The notes under the pieces were generated by a model, which did not search any database, had not been told where the DNA came from, and was given only the letters and a program-made list of their open reading frames with translations. Both the position numbers and the translations under genes were made by a program. DNA of 64,000 bases from Nemopilema nomurai (lineage: Eukaryota > Cnidaria > Scyphozoa > Rhizostomeae > Rhizostomatidae). Location of the stretch: contig ML133422.1 in the NCBI GenBank assembly GCA_003864495.1, forward strand, positions 3,093,601 to 3,157,600, read 5' to 3'. This document shows, piece by piece, positions 40,901-52,500 of this stretch. Each line of letters starts with the position of its first letter. The stretch's first letter is position 1.

Positions 40901-42268
40901 TTTGTTTTCGGCAGAAGCGTGCTCCGAAGGCCAAGCAGCCATTGCAATTAAGCGAAGCGAAGCATCTCAAGGGTAAATGCAATCAACTGATGGCAAAAAT
41001 GTTTAGAAATGAAGACCAGCGATCCTTCTTGTCTCAAGGGATTGCCATTACGCACGTTCGGCATAGCACAATGCACCACAAATCAACAATGCACAGCCCA
41101 ATTGGCCTTTGAAGTCCCTTAGGAGCCCATGATGCCTGAAGAACAATGGTTGCGTAATTGCATACGTAATCACATGTAAATATGATGTCGCTTTTATGGC
41201 CTAAACTGCATTAGAAACACAAACAACAAAGAACATTTCAACGAAAGAGCTTTTCCCAAGGAGAGTCTAGGGTCTTGCGGTGCCAAACCGGACGCGCGGA
41301 ACGTTAACGCAACGGTAGAGATCTAGAAAGACATGACAAACCTTTAGGTTTTCAAAACATATTTCATACAAAATAGCAGCGGGATATACATATCAATGAC
41401 TAAAGAAGAATATACATACGAAGGTATTTAATATTCAATCAACATGGTTTCTATTAAAATGGCCCTAATATCCATATCGGTGACTGACAAATCGATCCTC
41501 ATCGGAGCCCTCCCAGCAGCGCCAGGAAGATGAATTTGTTTAAATATCTCGTTTAAAATGAATTTGGCATAAAAGGTGGCCTTAGAAAGAGGACCCTCAA
41601 GGACTCCTTTCGTCATTCTTCGAAATCTTTCAATGACCGATTGCTAACAACTGACTGACAAAAATTCAAATAAATACATGACGCTAGAGATTGATCATTA
41701 CTAAAAATGTCTTCTTTCACTACGACGATGCTAATTTTCACAATGTTAGCAGCCCCTAGTTTGAACATGTAGTTTCCCATAAAATCGTTTCAACGAGCCT
41801 TCTTACAACCCCGTTGTAGCCTCGAAAGCCATATACAACACACCATAAAACTAAAGTGATTCTAAGTCAGGGGGTTACAAACTAGACATCGAACAGGTAT
41901 AGGGTACAAAAGCCAGATTCAAGTATCTTTCACTAGTCATTTTATCTTCAGGGGGCTAGGCCAGCCCCTGCCAGGAAACCCATTTTAGCAAATACCTGGA
42001 AGATTTCGCACAGCCCATAAGGAAAAGGCATAGTGGGAATCAATGGCGCCTAAGTGTTGGAGTGTCAAACATTCGAAGCCTGGCATAAAACTGGGTAGTG
42101 ATAGAAGCTGTGGGAAGGCAATACAGCAAGAGTGTTCGAATGTTTGGCCGTCACGTGACGAGCGATGAAGAGGACCAGCTGTTAACAGAAATAATATTAA
42201 TCGTTCTTTTATTTTCCGTACACTTAAATTCTGAACCGGAGTACAATGAAATTTCCCCAAACGGTACC

Positions 42269-42314
42269 CATGAAACTGCCCCCTTGAAACTGCCCCCATG
42301 AAACTGCCCCTATG
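42269..42314. repeat. Short tandem repeat, ~15-bp unit (ATGAAACTGCCCCC)
   Basis: Three consecutive copies of (a/t)tgaaactgcccc(c/t), with one-base differences. Confidence 0.8.
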
Positions 42315-42701
42315 CAAACAATTACCCCGAGCAATGGCAAGAGCCACGCAAACATTTAAAACCTCGTTCCAGTGCCTTGGCACCTAAACGTGCCGCTACT
42401 TTACTATATATGGTTATGTCCATAAAAGGCAAAGCTGTCACCGTACATGGTAATATAACAACCATTTTAAGACGAGACCAAGACAGTTGGTCAAAATACA
42501 AGTTCTTTAAAAGAACAACTTACATGTTCAACTAAATTTACACCGGTATAGACGCCAAAAATCTATCTAGCCCGTTTCAATGCATCGTCATCCGTTAATC
42601 GTAAATATGTACAAGTATAGCGGGCATTGTATTAGCAGAAGCCAGAGTGTGACGCAGATTTGAGCACGACTAGACGGGGTGCTATCATATGGGCGAGAAA
42701 T

Positions 42702-42795
42702 GGGACTAACCCTCATTGAACAATGTGCAGGGGGGGCTAACCCTCATTCAACAATGTGCAGGGGGCTAACCCTCATTTAACAATGTGCAGGGGGC
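42702..42795. repeat. Three-copy tandem repeat, ~31-bp unit
   Basis: Three copies of ctaaccctcatt(g/c/t)aacaatgtgcag, each followed by a variable G run. Differences are one substitution plus G-run length. Confidence 0.9.
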
Positions 42796-43516
42796 TCATG
42801 TTGAAACGATGCCTGCGTATTGTCGAAAGGGAGGGGTGGGAAATTAGACGGGGGTAGTCAAGTGCATCACACTCGAAACTGGCGCATTTTATCAATATAT
42901 TGCCCTTGAATAAAAAAGAACACTATCTAAAAGCAACAAGTGAATATAACAGGTCGAATAAATAAAAATAAACTTTTACGACCATGCTACAAAGTAAGTC
43001 TCAGTAAATTGACGCCATTTTGAGACAACTACAAAACATTACTTCTACAACTACGAAATATAATACGATACTCGAACAAAATATATTAAAACTCTAGTTA
43101 AATATGCGATACGGCAAGAGAGATATATGATATAAAACAGCATACATGACACTAAAGTTTCTAAATGCTTGCTGGCGAGAAATCTTTTCGCGTTCCCAGT
43201 AGATTGCGAATCGAATACCGAAAAATGGCAATGAAGTATATGGCCTTGGCTATCAAGCGTGGGATGTTGAAGTAAGCATACTGGATGCTTAGAGATGGGG
43301 CCTACCCCCGGCAAAAGGTCAAATTGACTGCTTTTGAAGAGAATATGCCGCACAACACAGCTCATACGCGGAAAGGGGTGAACACAGAGGGGCGAAGACA
43401 CAGGGGCGAAGACAAAGGGGCGAAGAGGCACGGGGGCGGGCAAGCCAGGTTCTGCTTCATTCCTTCTGGTTCGCGACGAGTGAGAAGAACTTACTGAAAT
43501 TGCTGCTCTAGATCGT

Positions 43517-46500
43517 CTACTCTAGCATCGAAAGGAGATCTTCGCTCGGTAAGTCGGGGGGTCCAAGGTAGGACAAAAGCTCGGCCGGATCGAGATTGTC
43601 GGGAAGAACCTGCGAGAAAGTGCAACATGACGTCAACGAATGCTTTCCAAGGTGGTAAATGGGAAACTATTGAAATGCGTGGCAAGGTCTGTTGCATGTT
43701 TCTGCCTAGGAAAACTGAGGGCAAATAGGAACATGATGTATAATAAAATACATATATATATATATAATATAATAAAATACAATAATCAATATGATCAAAT
43801 TATGCAAACAAATATAACTCAAAATGAAAAAGAATTTGTTGAAAATGCGGCAAAAAGTGCTGCTAGGACTTACTTCTAAACTGCCTTCTTCGCTGTTCTC
43901 CCCTCCCGTTTCGAAAATGTTTTCGAGGTTCAGGTACGAATTGTTCATGTCGGTTTCGGAAGTACATTGATCTTTGCCGTGACTGAGCTCCTTCGATTCG
44001 TTCGGTTTCGACTGTGAGTTGTTCGAAGATGTGCCGCTTTTTCGAAGCGAATCTCCTGAACCAAGCGAACTTGTCGAAACTTTTTCTTTGGCTGCAAAGG
44101 CAAAAAGAAAGCTAGACAAATTAGTTAAAGTTGATTAAAGGGCAAACAAGCAAAGCCAAGAGCAGATTGAAGGAGCAAATTCTCCAAAGGAGGCTGCAAA
44201 TGAAAGTGAGGCTGCAAGTGAAAGAGAGGCCGCGACTCACTTTGCTTAAGGGGATCGTTGCCCGGCCCTGAAAGGCCATTGCTGTGCTGCTTGGTCCCGT
44301 TCTGTGAGGTTGGTATTCCACCGGAGGATTGGGGGAAGAGCGGATGCCCCATTGTATCCCCGGTCGGCGCTCCTGAGACCATGCCGTGGGGCTGCGGGGT
44401 GCGGGAAGGCGCCTGCGAGTTCGTCGGCGTGTTGGCTAGTCTGTTCACCGGACTGCTGGGAAGGTTCTGTGGTGTGAGTGGTTGCTGTTGTGAGTAAGGC
44501 GTGCGTGGTTGGCCACTGTTGGGTGATTGGAGGGTTCGCGAGTCATGTGACATCGACTTCAGTCGCTTTGACGGGTGTCCTGCGGACAAAATGATTGCTT
44601 GAAATTATTTCACAATAAAAAGGTGAAACCTTTGAAAGGAAAATTGAAAGAGAAGTGTCAATGAACAATTGCTCCTAAGATTTGCAGGAGAAGGTTTCAG
44701 CGATTCACAAAATTGCAGTGATTATTGTTCTAATATCTGAAGAGGTCCTAAATGGCAATCGCTTCAAACGTGATGAGAGCTTAGAGATGGAACGCGGAGA
44801 GAACAAGTGAATAAAGCTTTGACAGTAGAAGATGATTACTAACCGTTGGGGCCATCATCATCTTGTTTCTCCATTTTCACAGACACAGGCTTCCACGAAC
44901 CACTCGAGTCTATGGTCACCTCCTCCACATCGGTCCTAGAAGGCGTTGGCAACGGATTAAGCAAGTATCTCTTCGGGGTGACGGAGAAAACATACTAGTA
45001 AAGTTGTTTTAACTGCCGTTGGAAGGCAAAAACGGGCATGAAAATTGATCAAAAAGATAGAAAAAGTAGGAGGGGGCAGTAGGAGGGCGAAAGGGGGAGG
45101 GAGTGAACAAGGAGGCGGTGAGAGGGGACAATGGGTGGTGAGAATGAGATAGGAGGCGGTGAGAGAAGAGAGTGACTGGGGGCAGTGACTGGAGGCAGTT
45201 GGAGGGGAGAATGAGATATGAGGCGGTTAGAGGGGACACTGAGAGGGGCAGGGAGAGGGGTGAACAAAACATGGCTTAACACGTACTTTGCCAGTGTAGT
45301 GAGGATCTGACACAAGTAGTGGTCGACCTCCAAGCCCTCGAGAATGGCGTTCTTGCTGCAGACGGGGCACTTCCACAGTCCCCTTTCGACGTTCAGCTTG
45401 AGGTACGACTCCAGGTCGAAGCAATGAATATGCTTACAATCGTGCCCACGCGCAGGTAGAACGATTCTTCGAAACGTGATGGGGCACTTCAGGGACACCT
45501 TGATCGCCGTTTGCTCGACGCCATCTTCTCCGTTCATTATTGGTTGTCCGTTCACAGCCGTCATTTGGAAGTGTCTTTTGACTGCAATGCACAAGTGTAG
45601 ATATGGTCAAAAGATGGGAGGGCCAAGAGAGCATAATGTGGGCGAGCGTAAGAGATTGGGGTGAAAGAGGAAAGCCGAGCAAGGGGATACAGACCACCAA
45701 CCCGGCAGCCTGACAGAAAATCTTTACCTCTGGTAGTAGTGGAATTCAAAGTTAATTGAACACTTCTTTGAATAGATTATCATTGAGCTCATTTCACTGA
45801 CAGGCGAGGTATGTAAGTTTAACCCCCTAAGAGGCCAATGGAGGCCATAAAGTTGCTTAACAGCTGCGAGGCCGAAGCAATTAGGTGCGCGACTTACTTT
45901 TTGAAATACAATGTTCTGCAGGAAGCAGACGCTTCTTGAGGAGGCCTTGGAGAACCGAATTGATGGATGGGCGATGGACCAGTTGGAGGACGAATAGATG
46001 AGACTGCAAACAAGAAACAAGCTAATTAATTAGAGATCAGTAGATAATATACGAAAAAGTTGCGACCAGACTTAGTGATATTGTTTGGGCTCTTATTAGC
46101 AGGATACGCAATGGGGGCAAAATGTTTTATAAGACGAGAAGTGCTAAATTAGGGGTGGGGTTGTATAGAGAGGGGGTAGGGGGCAAGAAGACAAGGGTTA
46201 ACGAGAGGGGAATAGACAGCAGGCTGAGGACATAGGCTGACGACATAGGGCGGAGGAAATAGGGTAGAGATGGAAGAGGAAACAGATTTTGGCGAAGAAG
46301 AGTAAGGTTATTGCCAAAACTGTAAAACGGGACGACTTACACAACAGCATTGTGATACAGTGATCTGGATAGTATTCCGTCCAGGCTTGCACACATTTTT
46401 CAACAGCAATGGCTTGTGGGACGCTCGGCTGTCGCCCTAGAAATGGAACGTGTACAGTTATGGAAACGACAAAATTGAAAAGACATTGGCCCAGGGAGAC

Positions 46501-49500
46501 ACTTAGAGAAACCTTACCATCATATTTCTATATTAGCAAACAAAGCAATAGGCAATTTTTCAGAGAAATGTCTTTGTCACATATAATCACTCTAGGAGGG
46601 AAGTTGAGCCTGTGATTGGTGGCCGATTTTGAGAACGGCAGGTACTAAAAATTAGCTTATCTCTAACCTACAGTAAACACGGTTCAACGAATGCAGATAT
46701 GAATGCTGGTTAAAGCTAGGTTGCTGGGTGACTTATCACTAAAACACGCCTTGATATGTTTCTGCTTTTCTGCAGTCTGAAAAGACGGTCAAGGCATTAT
46801 AACGTCTATCTTCTGTTGGAAAAAATCAAATAATTTTATCTTCTAAATTTTTTTTTGCCAAGAAATTACACTTGACTCTGAATTCGTGCACACGGAGCTA
46901 ACGAGTTAATTGCACCAGAAGGGTGAAAGCCAACGGCAAACAAATGCTATTTCGTCTAACAGAGATAGAGGCTTATCTGATGGTGACTGGTGGTGTAAAG
47001 TCGAACGTAATCTGCCGTTCGAAACACGTGGAATAATTTCGATCACATCCAATCAGAGATAAATGCGAGGCTCAGGGATTCTCGCCGTGATTAAAGACGA
47101 AATGAAAACAAACCCGCTCGATTGACAAGGGTGTGGCATTGACGCTCACACTGACGGAAGCTGGCCAATTGGTGGTCATGCTTTTGTCCTCGTGATGATA
47201 ACACTTGAACTGCAGCTCAAGGTCGGGCCTAGAGGAGAGCGGGCGATCCAGAAAGACATTATCACGCGTCAACAAGCTACTACAGTGCGGCGAATAACTA
47301 GGATGATAAGAGTTCCCAACTGGGAATATGACTATATGATTTAATTCTCCAAATTGAAAAAGAAAAGTTTCGACTTAAGATGATCACCAGGTTAAGAGAT
47401 AAATAAAATTAATCAAAACAATTTTAGGGGCTGTAAATTAAAGATGCATGAGTGCGATACCACTATAGGTGGGCTGGGCGAGGAGTGTTAATGCCTTACC
47501 TGCACATCAATGTCTGGTAAATGGTCGCCTGAGGCTGAAGGCGTGGTTGCTAACTGCAAGGTTGTGCTCTAGCCGAAAAGGCTGCAACACGATGCCGTTT
47601 GGTACGGGGAATGTCAGTCGTAGGCAGTCCTTTTGCTCTGAAGGGAAAGCGGAGATGTCTTTAGGCCTTTGAAGGGGTAGGGCTGCCTTTCATTACAACA
47701 ACAGAAGAGATCAACGATTTATTAAAAATGCTTGAAAGTTTCACTTGAATAGAAACAGGCTTATAATTGGCTTTTCATGACAGTAGGCTCTTGGTTAAGA
47801 CAATGATTTTGACAATGATTGACAATGGTTTTCAAATGGCAGGTAGAACGGAGCCCACAAGAAGCTGAATTTACGCGCCCCTAAGGCACTTGAAAAATAA
47901 CAGCAATCAAACTACACTAATCATTTGCATTGGGTACTGTGAATGCTTACTGATTTGAGGCTTAATGTCCATCATAGGCGAATTGCAGTTGTTCATTGCA
48001 GGCTTCATATGGGTAATGGGCATCCCCATCGGGTCAATTATCGGTTTTTGGTCAACAGGTCCTTGCATCCCTGTGTTGTCGCACATCGGCATAAAGCGGT
48101 TCCCCGAGCCAGGGGGATTCCCCGGCATCGAAGTTTGGTTTTGCGGCGATGGTTGGTACTGTAAGGTGCTTGGACGACGCTGTGATGTGATTGGTTGCAC
48201 GCCAGGGTTCATGGCCATCCGGCTATACTGTGGGGGCATACCCATATTGCCCATATTTGGTACTGGCCCAACATTCCCCATCTGACCTTGTGGCATTTGC
48301 CCATTGTAGCCTGATGATGGGGGAGTCCTGCCATATCCAGGGGGCTGCTGCAAGATAAAGAAAAACGATCTTAAAGATGAATTCATTTTAGTCTTCATTG
48401 CAGTAAATGAAAGAAGGCTTCCTTTCAGCGACTTTCAAATAATTTCTAACTCAATGGCGAAACATGATTATAAACGCCAATCTTAGACGACATGTTATCA
48501 TATTCTAATTACTCTCCGAATAAAGTTCAATAAACCCTCTGCATTTAAGTCAAGTACGAACTCAGAAGAAGCCGTCATACCGCGTACTGCGGGGGGAAAT
48601 TCGGCTCCTGCTTCACCTGCGCAGGAAACGGCGGGTAGTTGCCTTGAGGGGCTTGTTGTTGTTGTTGCGGCATGGGTGGACCGTTGCTCATAATGTTTTG
48701 TCCATACATTGAAGACGCCGGTCTCTTCATGCCGGGAGGGGTTGGATATCGAGGCATCATGCCGCGCATCTGCGGGTTCATGCCCGGGCCAGGTTGCTGC
48801 TGTTGTTGCATGTATGGCCCGTTCTGGTTCTGCGGCATGTAGCCCGGGTACATCCCCTTGTTCATCATTGGCCGTTGAATGTTATTCGGGGTCATTCCCC
48901 GGGCTTGGAACTGCGTCTGACCTTGAAGTGCGTAGTCCCCGTTGTTGTAAAAGTCGTCTGCAGAGAGATAGGGCAATGGCTTTACATCGCTGCTGGAAAG
49001 CAACGCTGGCATGAGGCATTAATACATGCAGTGTAAATGTAATTTGCCGGGACGAAGCAAACCTGCTCAGAGTGGAACGAAAGTGGTTTCACTGTCCAAG
49101 ACAATTCAGGGAGAAGAAGCTTTTGCCTTCAAACAGCGTTACGTTCTACAAAACCCATAAATATCTTGGAGAATTAAACTCGGTGCCAGGAAGAGATCAA
49201 GGCTCACTAATCAACAAGGCGACGCTCACTAACTGTTTCCAGGCCATCCCTACGCAAGTTTGACTGGTTCGTTTACTCACTTTGCTCGGGGTTTTCCTGC
49301 ATGTGAAGCGTTGCCGTTGCCGTGGCTGTCGCCGTGGCAGTAGCCGCAGCCGCCGCAACAGCCGCTGCCGCAACCGCAGCTGCGTTGGGATTATTCGGAT
49401 TCTGCCCATGCCGGTAAGGGTAAGGGTTGCCCTGGGGCGTGTTTGGCTCCGGGCAATACTGGTTATTGTAAATGCCCCCCATACTGGGCATCGGCTGCAT

Positions 49501-52500
49501 ATTATTCATCTGCTGATTGCGCATGCTCTGTGTCTGAGGTGGGAACCCTGTAAAAAAAATAAAAATAAAAAATTACCAACGAATCTAAAACCAAACAGGG
49601 TTCCCGCTCCACTTGGTCTAAGGCAGACGTCACTATTTTTCCAAACTTAACATTTCTTGTCTTTCCACGGTGAACTAACGGGCTTGGCAGACTTTACGAT
49701 CGTGAAAACCCCGAGGTACGTTCTACGTTGGGAAAACCACAAAGTGCATCGAGGGTTAATTTTTGTTGCATCAATCCGAGAAGTTCCACATTTAAAAAAA
49801 ACGAGGGTTAACCTTCAAATCATCTCTTCGAAAGTTGCACAAGGTATGGAAAAATATTCAATCAAAAATGCAGCCTGGGGTTAAGAAAAAGTGGCCTCAA
49901 AAGACGCTGGATTTTGCGTGGATAGCAAGTTGGAGATTCAAGATTTGTTTTGAATGTGAATTTCACGTGGACGAGCACTTTGTACAAAAGGTAGGACCAT
50001 TTCAGACCATTTCTAAAAAGCTCCTGAAATATTCCAACAGGCTCTATGGTCGATCTGCTGCGACAAAGCCCCGGGGGAGCAAGGCGAAAAAGACATAGAT
50101 ACCTTGAATCGGGTATTGCTTTGGACCGGCTTGGGGGTTCATGTTGGAATACTGCGGCTGCATCCCTGGTGACATTCCGTTGTTCATTCCAGCACCCATC
50201 ATCGGCTCCCCAGTGTTGGTTGGGGTTGAGCCCCACACCGTTGCGACCACGGAAACCGAGGGCTGCTGACTGGTTGGCTGCCAATCTATGGTCGAGTCGC
50301 TGCGGAAAGAACAAATGTAGCGTGTAAGATTGATTGTAGCTACAGGCGACGAGCTTACGTACACTTGTAGCTGGTTGTATCCCAAAAGAAGAGCTTACGT
50401 AACAGCGAAAGGCACTTCGCAGAGCTACCAACAGAAGCAATTGCGAATCAGCCTACTTGTGCAAGGAATTGAGGTACATTTCCAAAAAGTCAAGACAGCT
50501 ATCCTTCTCATCCCAACAGCAACCCATGCAGAGACCTGTTCACTCGAAAGATGGTCTCTCGACGCGAGCAGTGAGTCAACAAAGTTCCGACAGATGTTTG
50601 CAGTAATTTGCGTACATAGTTCAAATCTTTTGCTTATTATCTCTTCCATATATTTCCACCAACGACCGTTGAACAAAAACAATGTGAAGTTTTGAGAAAA
50701 ACAACAGATGTTTCTTCCTTTCACCTACATTTAATATTCTCGAGCACGTGAGACCATATAAGCTTTGAGAAACCGTGCACCAATTAGAAAAACCTATCCT
50801 CTATTCCAAGCGATGCTCTGCGATTCCCTGTGCGGTGGGATGGGCGATGGGCGGAGACAGTACACATGGAATGGAACGTCAAGCAGGCATGGCTGGCCTT
50901 CACTGGCGAACACTTTAAAAAAACTCATTGCAAAAATCAGATTACCCTCGTCCTGGTGCAGGAGCCATTTTGTTTGGATTCTGATTAAACTGCATTGGCT
51001 TCTGGTCTCCAGTTCTCTTCTGGTGTCGTAGCAATAGCAGCCTACCAAGTTCCTCACACCACAACGACAACATCGCTGAAAGAAGGAAAGAAAATGTTGC
51101 GGATGAGGAATTTTGTTTATGGCCTGCACCTGAAATCTAGGCATGCAACCAGATGCGTCAACGATGAATGAGCAAGTGCTGCCTCTTGCCTTGATCATTC
51201 AAACCGAAGGGATTTTAGAATATAAAACATTTCTGAAATGAGTATAGATTGAATCAGGTTTGCTCATTCGAAAATATCTCATCTGCAGCTCGAATTGCAG
51301 CTGGTGTTGAAAAGTACGCGTGGAAGATCACCAACAGGCGAACTGTTTCGTTTGATGAATTTGTAGCAGACTGATCTTTTCACATAGCTTCTTTAAGCCA
51401 TTCTCTAGACTGCGGTCTTCCAAGAATAATTTAGGGAGAGCGAATAAATTCGTAGACATTAATGTCATCTCCATATACTTTGAGATGCTCTTAATGCTCT
51501 AATTTATCTTGAGGGCAAGTAGGGGGATGGTGATGACATGAATCGACTTTGATTGCAGGCTTCACTTCAGTTACAAGCCATCAGCAATAGATTTTGTAGG
51601 GTATGGGATACATCGAAAGCATAATAATTAACTTGTATATGTGAATATATAATATACATGTGAATAATATATAATAATATATATAATTATAAATGTATTT
51701 AGATTTTTATCTATATAAATACATATAGATAATTATACTAGATGATATTACCCGCAGACTTTGGTGATAGTTTCTCTCTCTGAGACGCGCAAATTGCAAG
51801 AAGGCGATATCCTGTTGAACAAGAAGACAGGGTAAAGGGTAGGTTAGTGCCAAGGGGGGGAGATGACTTACAAAACAAGCATTACAAAAAAAACCCAATA
51901 GCCAGTACTAATTCCAGTACTCAATATTGGTATCCTACTGTCTCCCTCTTTAGAACACTGAACAGTTCTGACTGAGGATATTCTGCTCTATTAGAGGTTT
52001 TCTCCTTAAACGTGACTCATATAAACTCCTTGGCTAACATAAAGTAAAAATACCAGCAGCTTACATGCCGAAGGATGTTTTGATAACGGAGACTGATTCG
52101 ATCTAAAATACAATGAAGCAGGCTGTGAATGTGGCTGAAAAAGATAATGGAAACTCACCCAGGTCGAGATCGAACCCTGGGGCAGCAGCACACTTGTTGA
52201 CAACCTGCAAAAGATCGAAACACGGTGATGAAATAGAAAATTAGGATCTGATCAAAAACTGTGCAGTAATTCTAGTGCATGCAATAATACAGCAATGCAA
52301 GTTGCAGTCTACAACTAAAACTAGATTTAATTTGACAACAATCATTCAGTAACGAGCCAAAGCTGCTTTGATGAAGAATATATGTCAGAATTATATAAGA
52401 AGTTCCTCAATGTCGTCAAAATGTTTATGATAGAGTACAAGATCATTGGCACAGCAGAAGAACAAAATTAAATGGAAAAGGATTCATCAACACGAAATTG

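Larger units (their letters stand above)
37999..43516. other. Gene-poor region between GLUD and ZMIZ
   Basis: About 5.5 kb between the 3' ends of convergent genes. Open frames here (the longest, 138 codons at 38465-38881) have no recognisable domain and no supporting splice structure. Two small tandem arrays near 42.27-42.31 kb and 42.70-42.80 kb are listed separately. Otherwise I see nothing. Confidence 0.55.

Noticed and set aside
45009..45272. Pro/Ser/Leu-rich minus-strand frame after the SP-RING exon
   Set aside because: Produced by the G/A-rich intronic repeat. The true continuation is the exon 44935-44844.
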